The notes under the pieces: model-generated
What the model saw: the letters and a program-made list of their open reading frames with translations, nothing else
What the model was told of the DNA's origin: nothing
The model's database searches: none
Position numbers and translations under genes: made by a program
Part shown: piece after piece, positions 15,748-24,574 of the stretch
Position numbering within the stretch: the first letter of the stretch is position 1
Layout: every line of letters begins with the position of its first letter
Assembly: GCA_963699495.1 (NCBI GenBank)
Contig: CAVOUB010000008.1
Location: 310,001 to 374,000 of the forward strand
Source: JAIBJN01 sp963699495
GTDB lineage: Bacteria > Actinomycetota > Thermoleophilia > Gaiellales > Gaiellaceae
DNA: 64,000 bases
Reading direction: 5' to 3'

Positions 15748-16550
15748 GCGAGGGCCTCCTTGGCGAGCCTGTAAAAGCGATCCTGTTCCTCGAGGTCGAG
15801 CGACTGCCAGTCCACGCCCGCTCGCCCGGCGAGCTCCTCCGCGCGCTCGACGCGCTCGACGAAGCGGCCGCTGGTGGCGCGCAGGGCGAGCTCGGGGTCG
15901 ACGTTGAGCGCCCGCGCGAGGTTCACGGCGGTGAAGAGCAGGTCGCCCACCTCGGCGACCACCCGCGGCGAGGGCTCGGTCTCGGCAGCGGTCGGGCCGG
16001 CCGTCCCGATCTCCGCCTCCAGCTCGTCCGCCTCCTCCCGCACCTTGGCCAGCGGCCCGGCCGCGTCGAGCCAGTCGAACCCGGCCGACGCCGCCCGGCG
16101 CTGGACCTTCCGGGCATGGAGGAGTGCCGGGAGCGTCTCGGGGACGTCGTGGAAGATCCCCTCCCGCTCCTCCTGCTCGCGCTTCAGCTCTTCCCAGCGG
16201 CCCTTGACGGCGCCGGGCGTCTCCAGCTCGGCGTCGCCGAAGACGTGGGGATGCCGGCGGACGAGCTTGTCGTGGATCCCGCGAATGACCTCTGCAAGGT
16301 CGCCGGCGCCGCGCTCCTCGAGCAGGAGCGCCAGGAAGACCGTCTGGAAGAGGAGGTCGCCGAGCTCGCCAACGAGCTTCGCGTCGTCGCCCGCGAGGGC
16401 CGCGTCCGCCACCTCGTACGCCTCTTCGACCGTGTGCGGGACGATCGTGCGCTCGGTCTGGGCACGATCCCACGGGCAGTCGCGCCGCAGGCGTTCGGCC
16501 AGCTCCTGGAGTTCGACGAGCGCCTGCTCGAGCCCGTCGCCGCCGCCCAC
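15744..16550 (-). CDS. mazG: MazG nucleoside triphosphate pyrophosphohydrolase
   Basis: A 268-residue protein with two MazG-type helical units. The N-terminal unit has CPWDRAQTERTI, VEEAYEVADA and GELGDLLFQTVFLA, the metal-binding ExxE...ExxD pattern. The second unit has REEADELEAEI and VAEVGDLLFTAVNLARAL. It hydrolyses non-canonical or excess NTPs to NMP and PPi, which limits mutagenic or alarmone-linked pools. The GTG start follows the foldase stop by three bases, and its end overlaps eno. Confidence 0.95.
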   Translation of the reverse strand: MGGGDGLEQALVELQELAERLRRDCPWDRAQTERTIVPHTVEEAYEVADAALAGDDAKLVGELGDLLFQTVFLALLLEERGAGDLAEVIRGIHDKLVRRHPHVFGDAELETPGAVKGRWEELKREQEEREGIFHDVPETLPALLHARKVQRRAASAGFDWLDAAGPLAKVREEADELEAEIGTAGPTAAETEPSPRVVAEVGDLLFTAVNLARALNVDPELALRATSGRFVERVERAEELAGRAGVDWQSLDLEEQDRFYRLAKEALA

Positions 16551-16553
16551 GGG

Positions 16554-17603
16554 CTACTCGGTGTCGGCCCCGGTCTGCGTCGTGTCCGCGCCGGTGGTCG
16601 TCTCTGCTTCCGGCGGGGGCTCGAAGCCCGGGGCATACGCGGTCTGATCCTTGAAGCGGGCCTGCAGCTCCTGGACCCACTCGTTGATCCGAGTGTTCTT
16701 CTTCTCGTCGAGCAGCGTCGCCGAGATCTGCTGCTCGACCTCGGAGAGCTCCTGGGTCGAGGCCTCCTGAATGTCGCCGACGGCCTCGATGATGTGCCAG
16801 CCGAACTGGGTCTTGATCGGCTCCGAGAGCTCGCCCGTCTTCAGGCTGAACGCCGCCTTGTCGAAGGGGGCCACGGTCGCGCCCTTCTGCGCCGTGAACT
16901 TCCCGCCCTGGTCCTTCGAGGACGGATCCTGGGAGAACTGCTTGGCGAGCTTCGCGAAGTCGGCGCCGCCCTCGATCTGCGCGTGGATCGCGTCGGCCTT
17001 GGCCTTGGTCTTCACGAGGATATGCCGCACCTCGCGCGACGCCGGCTGCTCGAACTGCGACTTGTTCTGCTCGTAGTACGCCTGGACGTCGGCGTCGGAG
17101 ACCTTCACCTCGCTGGTCACCTTCTCGAAGATCTTCTCCGAGAGCATGCGCGTCCGGAGGTCGTTCAGGACCTGCTCCTCCGTGAGGCCCTGCTTCTCCA
17201 GCTCGTCCTGGTACTTCGTCTCGTCACCCTTGAAGAACTGCTCCTTGAGCTCGTCGAGGCGCGTGTTGAGCTCCTTGTCCGTGACGGTGACGTTGAGCTC
17301 TTCGGCCGCGATCTCGAACTCGGCCTGCTCGACGAGGCTGCGGACCAGCGCATTCCGGAGCTGCGCGAACTCGGGCGTGCCGGCGGCGGGAAAGTCCTGC
17401 TTGCGCGCCTCGTAGGTCGCCTGCGCCTGGCCCAGCAGCCGGTCGTACTCGGTTTTGGGGATCTCGCGGTCGCCCACGACCGCGATCGCATTCTCCGGGA
17501 CGTCGCCGGACGCGCTGTCGTCGTCGTCCCCGCCGCAGCCCGCGAGGGTCGCGCTGAGAGCGAGCGCAGCAAGTAGAGCGATGAGACGAGTCAAAAGAGG
17601 CAA
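16554..17603 (-). CDS. SurA/PrsA-like peptidyl-prolyl isomerase lipoprotein
   Basis: A 349-residue exported protein. The N-terminus has a lipobox (LLAALALSATLAGC) followed by an acidic linker. A SurA N-terminal-like helical domain (VVGDREIPKTEYDRLLGQAQ) leads to a parvulin rotamase domain (VRHILVKTKAKAD, GADFAKLAKQFSQDPSSKDQG, FGWHIIEA). The protein should be lipid-anchored outside the membrane and help fold secreted proteins. The start is TTG 17603 or TTG 17594. It lies 11 bases downstream of mfd and 3 bases before mazG. Confidence 0.93.
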   Translation of the reverse strand: MPLLTRLIALLAALALSATLAGCGGDDDDSASGDVPENAIAVVGDREIPKTEYDRLLGQAQATYEARKQDFPAAGTPEFAQLRNALVRSLVEQAEFEIAAEELNVTVTDKELNTRLDELKEQFFKGDETKYQDELEKQGLTEEQVLNDLRTRMLSEKIFEKVTSEVKVSDADVQAYYEQNKSQFEQPASREVRHILVKTKAKADAIHAQIEGGADFAKLAKQFSQDPSSKDQGGKFTAQKGATVAPFDKAAFSLKTGELSEPIKTQFGWHIIEAVGDIQEASTQELSEVEQQISATLLDEKKNTRINEWVQELQARFKDQTAYAPGFEPPPEAETTTGADTTQTGADTE

Positions 17604-17614
17604 GGGCGTGCAGG

Positions 17615-20600
17615 CTAGGCCGAAAGCCGTAGTTCGAGAATAGCATCGACGAACGCGACCGCTTGGGGGAACCGCTCGCCTCTCTGGGTCAGCTCGCGCT
17701 TGGCGCTCGAGTAGACGGCGGTCGGCGCCGTCGTGCGCAGCTCCCGCAGCTCGGCCGAGCCGAGCACGAGCGGGCCGACCACGGCGCGCCCGCCGCGAAA
17801 GACGAGGTAGTCGGCGCCGATGCGGGCGAGCTTCAGCTTGACCTCCTGGATCGCGAAGAGGCTCTCGACCGGCTCCGGCACCGGGCCGAAGCGGTCCTCG
17901 GTCGCCGCCCTGAGCTCGCGGAGCTCGTCCTCGGACTCGGCGAGAGCGAGCCGCCGGTGCAGGTCGATCTTCTGCGCCTCGGCCGGCATGAAGTCGGCGG
18001 GAACGTAGGCGTCGACCTGCGCGTCGACCCGCACCGGCCGTGCAGCCGCCCGCCGCGTGCCGCTCAGCTCGGCGACGGCTTCCCCGAGCAGCTCGACGTA
18101 GAGCTCGAAGCCGATGGCGGCGACGTGACCCGACTGCTCCGCCCCGAGCAGGTCGCCGGCGCCGCGGATCTCGAGGTCGCGCATCGCGATCGCGAAGCCG
18201 CTCCCGAGCTCGGTGTGGTCGGCCAGCGTGGCGAGCCGCGCCCGCGCCTCCGGCATCAGCTCCTGCCCGTCGGGATAGAAGAAGTAGGCGTGGGCGACGA
18301 CGTCGCTCCGGCCCACGCGCCCGCGGATCTGGTAGAGCTGGGCGAGCCCGAGCGCGTCCGCACGCTCCACGATCAGCGTGTTCGCCTGCGGGATGTCCAG
18401 GCCCGACTCGATGATCGTCGTCGAGACGAGCACGTCGGCGTCCCCGGCCAGGAACGAGAGCATGTGGCCCTCCAGGTCGCGCTCCGGCATCTGGCCGTGG
18501 GCGACGATGACCCGGAGCTCCGGGACGAGCTGGCGCAGGTGCTCGGCCGCCTCTTCGATCGACTCGACCCGGTTGTGCAGATAGAAGGACTGGCCGCCCC
18601 GCCCGTGCTCGCGCACGAGAGCCTCCCGCACGAGCTCCTCGTCGTACTCGCCGACGTGGGTGCGGATCGGGCGGCGCCCCTGCGGCGGCGTCTCGATCAC
18701 GCTGATGTCCCGCAGGCCCGCGAGGGACATGTGCAGCGTCCGGGGAATCGGGGTCGCCGAGAGTGAGAGCACATCCACCTCGAGCCGGAGCTGCCGCAGG
18801 AGCTCCTTCTGCGCGACACCGAAGCGCTGTTCCTCGTCGACGATCACGAGGCCGAGGTTCTTCGAGGCGACGTCGCGCGAGAGGACGCGGTGCGTCCCGA
18901 TGAGGACGTCCACCTTGCCCGCCGCGAAGTCGGCGAGCACCCGCTTCACGTCGGCCGGCTTGCGGAACCGGGAAACCATCTCCACGGTCACGGGCAGGTC
19001 ACGGTAGCGCTCACGGAAGGTGTTCCAGTGCTGCTGCGCGAGGATCGTCGTCGGGGCCAGGAGCAGCGCCTGAGCCCCGTTCGCGACCGCGATGAACGCC
19101 GCGCGGACTGCCACCTCGGTCTTGCCGAAACCGACGTCGCCGCAGACGAGCCGGTCCATCGGTCGCGGCGCCTCGAGGTCTTCCTTGACCGCTTCGATCG
19201 CCTGTCGCTGGTCCGGGGTCTCCTCGTACGCGAAGCTCGCCTCGAGCTGCTCGGCCAGCTCCGTGTCGGCTTCGAAGGCGACGCCTTCGGCCCGCTGCCG
19301 CCGCGCGTACAGGGCGAGCAGCTCGCCCGCCAGCTCGTGCGCCCCGGCCCGCGCGCGGTTCTTGATCGTCTGCCAGGCCTTCCCGCCGAGCTTCGAGAGC
19401 GCGGGCGCGTGCCCGTTGGCGCCGACGTACCGCGAGACCTTGGCGATCTGCTCGTGCGGGACGTAGAGACGGTCGTCGCCGCGGAACGCGAGGAAGAGGT
19501 AGTCGCGCGTGACCCCCGCGACCGTCTTCGTCTCGAAGCCGAGCAGCTTCCCGACGCCGTGGTCCTCGTGAACGACGTGGTCGCCCGTCCGCAGGTCGGC
19601 GAAGCTCTGCAAGGCGCGTCCGACCCGCACGTCCGAGCGCGGAGGCCGCTTGCGGAAGACCTGTGTATCCGGCAGGAGGATGAGATCGAGGTCCCGGAGG
19701 ACGAAGCCGCGGCGCGCGGGCGAGACGGCGAAGAAGAGGCCCGGCTCGTCCGGCAGGTCGTCCCCGTCGTCGAGCACGACGGCGTCCAGCCGCCGGAGCA
19801 TCCCCTTCGTCCGCTGCGCCTCGCCGCGGTGCGCGAACGTGACGACGACCCGGTTTCCGCTCTTCACGTACGCGAGGAGGTCGCGCTCGGCCTCGGCCAG
19901 CCCCCGCGCGGCGATCGCCGGCCTCTGGGCCTCGAAGGCATGGCGCTGCCCGGCCGGGAGCTGCGTCAGCCGGATCGCGCCGCGCAGGCCGACATCGCCG
20001 CCGAGCTCCTCGCGGACCGCTTCCCTCACCTCGTCCGCCTGCCAGACCAGATCGGCCGGAGGCAGCGGCGCGACGAGGTCGTCGGGGACGGGCGGAGCCT
20101 CGCCCTCGTCGGTGAGCGCGGGCTCGACGAGGTCGAGTCGCCGCTCGGCCGCCGGGTAGACCGTCGCCTCTTCGAGCGCGTGCAGGGTGCGCTGCGTGAA
20201 GGGCGAGAAGGCGCGCAACGACTCGATCTCGTCACCGAAGAGCTCCATGCGGACCGGCTCTCGCCCGGTCGAGGGGAAGATGTCGACGATGCCTCCGCGA
20301 ACGGCGAACTGCCCCCGCTCCTCGGCCTGGGAAACCCGCTCGTAGCCGGCGAGCGCGAGGCGCTCGGCGAGCGCCTCGGCGCCCGGCTCGTCGCCGACCC
20401 TGAGGACGACCGGCTCCGGCCTCGCGCCCGCGGGCGGGATCCCCTCGGCGACGCCGACCGCCGAAGCGCAGACGAGGCCCCCATCGGCGAGCACCTCGAG
20501 CGCGCGGGCACGCTCACCCACGAGATGCGGGGGCGGCTCGAGCCCGCTCCCCCAGCGCACCCCCCGCGAGGCGAAGAGCCCGACCCGGTCTTCCCCCAGG

Positions 20601-20830
20601 AACCAGCCGGCTCCCTCGGCGGCATCGCGCGCCTGCGCATCGTCGGGGAGGACGACGATCAGCGGCCCTCCCCGCGCGCGGTGCACGGCGGCGAGGAAGA
20701 GCGGCAGGAGCGGCTCCGAAACCCGCGCCTCGGCCGGATCGGCCAGGAACTCGCGCACGCGCTCGCCCTCGGCGAAGTCGCGGGCGATCGGGCCAAGAGC
20801 CGGTGCGCGGGTGTGTGTGGGTCGGTCCAT
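17615..20830 (-). CDS. mfd: Transcription-repair coupling factor Mfd
   Basis: A 1071-residue ATP-dependent translocase that removes RNA polymerase stalled at lesions and recruits UvrA. The UvrB-like N-terminal part (VRGGIVDIFPST), the CarD/RID-like RNA polymerase-binding segment (FADLRTGDHVVHEDHGVGKL), helicase motif I GDVGFGKTEVA, the DEEQRFG box, LSATPIPRTLHM, GLDIPQANTLI, QIRGRVGR and the C-terminal TRCF domain appear in order. The ATG start at 20830 lies about 560 bases from pth across a gap with a plus-strand ORF. Confidence 0.97.
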   Translation of the reverse strand: MDRPTHTRAPALGPIARDFAEGERVREFLADPAEARVSEPLLPLFLAAVHRARGGPLIVVLPDDAQARDAAEGAGWFLGEDRVGLFASRGVRWGSGLEPPPHLVGERARALEVLADGGLVCASAVGVAEGIPPAGARPEPVVLRVGDEPGAEALAERLALAGYERVSQAEERGQFAVRGGIVDIFPSTGREPVRMELFGDEIESLRAFSPFTQRTLHALEEATVYPAAERRLDLVEPALTDEGEAPPVPDDLVAPLPPADLVWQADEVREAVREELGGDVGLRGAIRLTQLPAGQRHAFEAQRPAIAARGLAEAERDLLAYVKSGNRVVVTFAHRGEAQRTKGMLRRLDAVVLDDGDDLPDEPGLFFAVSPARRGFVLRDLDLILLPDTQVFRKRPPRSDVRVGRALQSFADLRTGDHVVHEDHGVGKLLGFETKTVAGVTRDYLFLAFRGDDRLYVPHEQIAKVSRYVGANGHAPALSKLGGKAWQTIKNRARAGAHELAGELLALYARRQRAEGVAFEADTELAEQLEASFAYEETPDQRQAIEAVKEDLEAPRPMDRLVCGDVGFGKTEVAVRAAFIAVANGAQALLLAPTTILAQQHWNTFRERYRDLPVTVEMVSRFRKPADVKRVLADFAAGKVDVLIGTHRVLSRDVASKNLGLVIVDEEQRFGVAQKELLRQLRLEVDVLSLSATPIPRTLHMSLAGLRDISVIETPPQGRRPIRTHVGEYDEELVREALVREHGRGGQSFYLHNRVESIEEAAEHLRQLVPELRVIVAHGQMPERDLEGHMLSFLAGDADVLVSTTIIESGLDIPQANTLIVERADALGLAQLYQIRGRVGRSDVVAHAYFFYPDGQELMPEARARLATLADHTELGSGFAIAMRDLEIRGAGDLLGAEQSGHVAAIGFELYVELLGEAVAELSGTRRAAARPVRVDAQVDAYVPADFMPAEAQKIDLHRRLALAESEDELRELRAATEDRFGPVPEPVESLFAIQEVKLKLARIGADYLVFRGGRAVVGPLVLGSAELRELRTTAPTAVYSSAKRELTQRGERFPQAVAFVDAILELRLSA

Positions 20831-20898
20831 GACGAGTGACGGAACGGCCGGTTCCGCGGGCTCATCGTAGCCACCGTCAGACCTCGTACGATTGACGC

Positions 20899-21126
20899 GT
20901 GGCCGGCGAGCTCATGCCCATCGGAACACGCCCCCGCCTGGTCGGCTCGTTCGACCCGCCGGGGGCCGCAGCCGCGTTCCGCGCGTGGCGCGAGCAGCAC
21001 GCGGAGGGACTTGCAAGCGTCCCGCCCGAGGCGATGCGGGTCGAGTACGGCCGCGCGCCGGCAGGCGGCCTCTTCGTCCGCGTGAGAATCGACGAAGCCC
21101 ACATTCCGGCCGGGCTCGCGGAGTAG
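20899..21126 (+). CDS. Small hypothetical protein
   Basis: A 75-residue protein from GTG 20899, divergent from mfd. The sequence looks protein-like rather than shadow-like: RPRLVGSFDPPGAAAAFRAW, EGLASVPPEAMRVEYGRAP and GLFVRVRIDEAHIPAGL, with alternating hydrophobic strands at the end. No motif is recognised and no membrane segment is present. It is followed by a 270-base gap with inverted repeats. A chance open frame in GC-rich DNA is possible. Confidence 0.5.
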   Translation: MAGELMPIGTRPRLVGSFDPPGAAAAFRAWREQHAEGLASVPPEAMRVEYGRAPAGGLFVRVRIDEAHIPAGLAE

Positions 21127-21396
21127 CGCGGGAAGAGGCGAGCCCGTGCCCCATCGGGGCGAAGGCCTAAGGTCTGGCTCCCGATCTGCCGAAGGAAGGA
21201 TGAGCACCGGCGTCGGGCCGCTACGACGCAGGAGCATCTGCGGCGGGTCGTCCTCCAGCGGGGCGGCCCGCCTTCTTTCTCTCCCGCACGACCCCTTGGG
21301 GGTACCAAGCCCCCCAGATTCAAGCTATCGCCGAAAGGCGCACCCGTGGCGGACGCAGCTGTGCCGAATCTGCGCCGATCTCGCCGCCCTGCCGCG
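21127..21396. other. Intergenic region with several inverted repeats, possible structured RNA
   Basis: No gene is seen here. The region holds hairpin A at 21180-21217 (CCCGA/TCGGG plus GCCG/CGGC), hairpin B at 21242-21272 (GGCGGG/CCCGCC) followed on the plus strand by a pyrimidine run, a 7-bp pair CAGATTC/GAATCTG at 21315-21321 and 21366-21372, and inside it a perfect CGCC-GAAA-GGCG hairpin at 21329-21340. This could be a plus-strand RNA with a terminator, or a minus-strand leader of mfd or trailer of pth. No known riboswitch consensus was recognised. Confidence 0.4.
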
Positions 21397-21996
21397 TCAG
21401 CGCTCGTTGAAGCGCTGCTGTGCCGCTTCGAGCCCCTCGCGGGCGATCGACTCCACCGCGTCTGCGGCTCTTTGCACGATCGCGTCGACGTCGACGTCGT
21501 CCGGGAACGGCGAGAGCACCCAGTCCGCTACCGGGCGAGGGTCACCCCGCTCGGGGCGCCCGACGCCGACCCGCAGGCGCATGAACTCGGGCGTGCCCAG
21601 CTGCTGCGCGACCGAACGAAGGCCGTTGTGTCCCGCGAGCCCGCCGCCCATCCGAACCTGTAGACGGCCGAGGTCGAGGTCGACCTCGTCGTGGACGACG
21701 AGAAGCAGCTCGGGTGGAAGCTTGAAGAACCGCGTCGCAGGCGCCACTGACCGGCCCGACTCGTTCATGTACGTGAGCGGCTTCAGCAAAGCGACGCGCG
21801 ACCCCTCGACCCGCAGCTCGGCAAGCTCGCCGGAGAACTTGGAGCGAAACGTGGCGCCGTGGCGCCGGGCGACCTCGTCGCACACCATGTGGCCGACGTT
21901 GTGCCGCGTGCGCGCGTACTCGCGGCCCGGGTTTCCGAGCCCGGCGACGAAGAGGTCGAGCGTCGAGGCCGACTCGCCCCGACGGAAGAGTCGCAC
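21397..21996 (-). CDS. pth: Peptidyl-tRNA hydrolase
   Basis: A 199-residue enzyme that recycles tRNA from drop-off peptidyl-tRNA. LFVAGLGNPGREYARTRHNV contains the catalytic-site His, followed by KPLTYMNESG, VVHDEVDLDLG and GGGLAGHNGLRS with the second conserved His. It has a short extra N-terminus (MRLFRRGESAST) before the usual start of the fold. It lies 8 bases downstream of the L25 gene, a common rplY-pth pairing. Confidence 0.97.
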   Translation of the reverse strand: MRLFRRGESASTLDLFVAGLGNPGREYARTRHNVGHMVCDEVARRHGATFRSKFSGELAELRVEGSRVALLKPLTYMNESGRSVAPATRFFKLPPELLLVVHDEVDLDLGRLQVRMGGGLAGHNGLRSVAQQLGTPEFMRLRVGVGRPERGDPRPVADWVLSPFPDDVDVDAIVQRAADAVESIAREGLEAAQQRFNER

Positions 21997-22004
21997 GAAG
22001 GGGC

Positions 22005-22697
22005 CTAGCTGTCGGCGGACTCGTCGCCGCCGGCGCTCTCGCTCTCGGCCTCTGGAGTAGGCTCGCCCTCGGCCTCGCCCTCGACGGCCTCCTCGCCCTC
22101 GAGCGGCTCGACCTCCTCGGGCTCCTCGACCTTCGCCGGCGGAGCCAACGTGGCGACGACGGCCTCGGGGTCGTCCAGGAGCCGCACGCCTTCCGGCACG
22201 ACGAGGTCCGAGACCCGCAGGCTGTCCCCGATGGTCATCTCGGAGATGTCGAGCTCGAGGCGGTCGGGCACCTCCATGGGCAGCGCCTCGACGTTGACCT
22301 CCCGGAGTACGAGCGTGAGCACGCCGCCCTCCTTCACGCCCGGCGAGTCGCCGACGGGCTCGACGACGACCTGCGTCTGGATGACCTGGTCGAGCCGGAC
22401 CTCGTGCAGGTCGATGTGGAGCAGTCTCGGCCGCACCGGGTCGAGCTGGTAGTCCTTGAGCACGGCGTGGTGCGGCGTCTTTTGCCCATCGAAGACGACG
22501 TCGAGGATCGCATGCAGGCCGTGCTCGCCCGTCAGGACTCGCCGCAGCTCGCGCTCCTCGACCGCAAACGGATGCGCCTTGTTGCCCGCCCCGTACAGGA
22601 CTCCCGGGACCATCCCGCCGGCTCGCAGACGCCGCGCGACGGCGCTTCCAGCCTCCTCGCGCGGCTTGACGTCCAACTGGATGCGTTCACCCGCCAT
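22005..22697 (-). CDS. rplY: Ribosomal protein bL25 / general stress protein Ctc
   Basis: A 230-residue, long-form L25 (CTC family). The N-terminal 5S-rRNA-binding domain has AGGMVPGVLYGAGNKAHPF, LKDYQLDPVRPRLLHIDLHE-type sequence, and the TL5/CTC C-terminal domain ends with GVRLLDDPEAVVATLAPPA. A Glu-rich low-complexity tail of about 40 residues follows and looks disordered. The gene heads the rplY-pth-mfd run. Confidence 0.95.
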   Translation of the reverse strand: MAGERIQLDVKPREEAGSAVARRLRAGGMVPGVLYGAGNKAHPFAVEERELRRVLTGEHGLHAILDVVFDGQKTPHHAVLKDYQLDPVRPRLLHIDLHEVRLDQVIQTQVVVEPVGDSPGVKEGGVLTLVLREVNVEALPMEVPDRLELDISEMTIGDSLRVSDLVVPEGVRLLDDPEAVVATLAPPAKVEEPEEVEPLEGEEAVEGEAEGEPTPEAESESAGGDESADS

Positions 22698-22741
22698 TCC
22701 GGCGGGCTAGTGTAGCGAAGGCGACGAGCTCGGCCGCGGCT

Positions 22742-23353
22742 CTAGCCGGTCGCCCAGTGCGATTCGATGCTGCCCTGGATCTGGGAGACGTAGAGCCCGA
22801 GCTCGCGCTGCCGCTCCGTGAGTCGCTCCTCGCGGAGGGCAAGCAGGTCCTCGCGCCGCTCGACCTCGTCCTCCCGCAGCTCGAGGTCCGATTCGAGCAC
22901 GGCACGCCGGGCTTCCAGGTCGTTCTCGCGCTGCTCGAGCTCGCGGCTGCGCTCGCGCACCTGCGCCTCGAGCTCACTCGTCCGCCGCTCGCGCCGGTCG
23001 AGGCTCTCGCGCGACTCGACAAGCGCAGCTGCAGGCCCGACCTTGTCCTCGAGCTCGCCGACGCGCCGCTCGCGCTCCGCCACGGCCTGCTCCATCGAGA
23101 TCAATCGCGCCTCCCGCTGGGCCAGCTCGTGCTCGGCGGCCGCGAGACGCTCGTCGGCCTCGCGGCTCGACGCCTCGGTGCGGCCGATCTGGTCGATGTT
23201 CTGGATCTCGACCTTGATGACGGGCGGGATGAACCCGCCGACCGGTGCGATCGGGGCGTTCTCCGCAGCAGGTTTCCGCCTCCGGCGCCGGCGGCTCTTC
23301 CGCCGCGCTGGCTCCGGTCGCTCGGCCGGGAAAGGAGTCGGGGTGTCAGTCAA
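22742..23353 (-). CDS. Coiled-coil protein with basic N-terminus, unknown function
   Basis: About 203 residues from TTG 23353; the frame stays open to 23548. The N-terminus is very basic (RRKSRRRRRRKP). The last 130 residues are a nearly unbroken charged coiled coil rich in Glu, Arg and Leu (EADERLAAAEHELAQREARL, RRVGELEDKV, REDEVERREDLLALREERL). It ends with ELGLYVSQIQGSIESHWATG. It could be a structural or scaffolding protein. It lies 44 bases upstream of rplY on the same strand. No family is recognised. Confidence 0.68.
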   Translation of the reverse strand: MTDTPTPFPAERPEPARRKSRRRRRRKPAAENAPIAPVGGFIPPVIKVEIQNIDQIGRTEASSREADERLAAAEHELAQREARLISMEQAVAERERRVGELEDKVGPAAALVESRESLDRRERRTSELEAQVRERSRELEQRENDLEARRAVLESDLELREDEVERREDLLALREERLTERQRELGLYVSQIQGSIESHWATG

Positions 23354-23538
23354 AGCCGCACGGCATGCACACGGAACGATGACGGCCCGGAAGGCGCGCG
23401 GGCATCCCCCACATTGAGCATCTCGCGGCGGATCCCACCTTTTGGGGATGCCGCTGCTCGTGTCAGTGCCCGACACAGTAGGTGGCGTATCCCTCGCTGC
23501 GACAGACGAAAGGCGGCTTCGTATGTCTGCTGATCTTC

Positions 23539-23556
23539 TCCGGATCAAGATCCGGA
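23539..23556. repeat. 8-bp perfect inverted repeat TCCGGATC-AA-GATCCGGA
   Basis: A perfect 8-bp dyad with a 2-base spacer lies in the 256-base gap between the coiled-coil gene and the secreted-protein gene, which are divergent. It sits about 54 bases upstream of the GTG at 23610. It may be an operator or a chance palindrome. The rest of the gap holds only a minus-strand open frame without a start codon. Confidence 0.5.
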
Positions 23557-23609
23557 ACTTCCCTCAGGCCAATCTTGGACGGCGTCTTCTCCTCGCCAGC
23601 ACGAAGTAG

Positions 23610-24098
23610 GTGACGGAAACGCGTCGTTCGGCCGACCGGTCCCCGCCCACAGGGCACCCTCGGGAGGGGACATCCCCGATCCGACGTTCTGGCGCGCTCC
23701 TCGCGCTGGCGGCCGCATGTACGCTCGTGCTGGCCGCCCCGGCAGCCGCCAGCCACACTCTTGCGCACCGAGTCAGCGTGCTGCAGGCGAAGATCAACTG
23801 CCTGCAGCGCTATCCCGTCTTCGCGTTCGGGGACTACGCGTACTACAACCTGGGCGCGTCGTCGGTCGATGTCCTGAACACCGATCCCCTGCCCGTCGCC
23901 GTTCCCGTCCTGCTGGACAACGGGTCGATCACCGCGCTCGACTTCAACTACGGCCTGCCGGCTCAGATCGCCGACAGCGACGCGTTCTTCCTCGGCGTCA
24001 GGCGCAACTCGACGTGCCTGTCGAAGTTCCGGCTGGCACCGAACCCTGTCTCCGCCGCGCGCGTCGTCTCCACGGCGAAGATGGCGCGCCTCCAGTAA
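23610..24098 (+). CDS. Secreted hypothetical protein
   Basis: A 162-residue protein from GTG 23610. A long basic N-terminus precedes a signal peptide (LLALAAACTLVLAAPAAASH). The mature part has KINCLQRYPVFAFGDYAYY and DLNTDPLPVAVPVLLDNG-like beta-rich sequence, with two cysteines (INCLQ, STCLSK) that could form a disulfide outside the cell. No family is recognised. The gene is divergent from the coiled-coil gene and converges on a small minus-strand gene. Confidence 0.7.
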   Translation: MTETRRSADRSPPTGHPREGTSPIRRSGALLALAAACTLVLAAPAAASHTLAHRVSVLQAKINCLQRYPVFAFGDYAYYNLGASSVDVLNTDPLPVAVPVLLDNGSITALDFNYGLPAQIADSDAFFLGVRRNSTCLSKFRLAPNPVSAARVVSTAKMARLQ

Positions 24099-24112
24099 GA
24101 GCTGCCGACGCC

Positions 24113-24349
24113 CTACTCGACGACCTCGCCCGGCGACTCCGGGTGGAGCAGCTCCCAGACGAGAAGGTGCGTCACGACCTCACGCCGGCCCTGCTCCTCG
24201 TCCGGTGCGTCCGGGCGCTCGACGTCCAGTTCCAGGTCGCCGACCGGGCGCACGGCAAAGCCCGAGCGCGCGTAGTGAGCGCTCAGCTCCTCGCGAAGCG
24301 AGGGATCGGGGATTCGGAGTCGTACGGGCCGCAGTGCTGCAGCGTCCAT
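24113..24349 (-). CDS. Small hypothetical protein
   Basis: A 78-residue protein from ATG 24349 with a plausible alpha/beta pattern: RPVRLRIPDPSLREELSAHY, ARSGFAVRPVGDLELDV and VVTHLLVWELLHP. The start resembles small proteins in which an N-terminal strand-helix-strand unit binds a partner. No motif allows a function. It lies alone between convergent and distant genes. The 225 bases between it and the membrane gene at 24575 show nothing recognisable. Confidence 0.55.
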   Translation of the reverse strand: MDAAALRPVRLRIPDPSLREELSAHYARSGFAVRPVGDLELDVERPDAPDEEQGRREVVTHLLVWELLHPESPGEVVE

Positions 24350-24574
24350 CGGGCGCGTGCCGACGCCTGCCCACCCCTCGTCCGAGGGCTTTCCTCGTGT
24401 CAGGTCGTCGGGTTGGTTCAGCCCGGAGCGGTCAAACGTCAGCCGGTCGGCTGCACCTCACGCACGGAGCTCTTAGGAACCGAGGCAGGCCGCGCCCACG
24501 CTGGCCGAGCTCGTCCACCGGGGCGGGCTCTGAGCGGGCGAGCGATGTCCCTGATGCGCTGGGCTAGTTCGCCG

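Noticed and set aside
13222..15774. 850-codon plus-strand open frame
   Set aside because: Antisense to pyk and eno, with shadow-type composition (His, Arg, Asp, Val repeats).
21127..21396. SRP RNA, RNase P RNA or ydaO-type riboswitch
   Set aside because: Short similarities (GCCGAAGGAAGGA, GGGG pairs) were seen, but the conserved cores of these RNAs are absent.
23463..23609. Minus-strand open frame ending in RSEGYATYCVGH
   Set aside because: No ATG, GTG or TTG in a sensible place and no recognisable protein pattern; left as intergenic.
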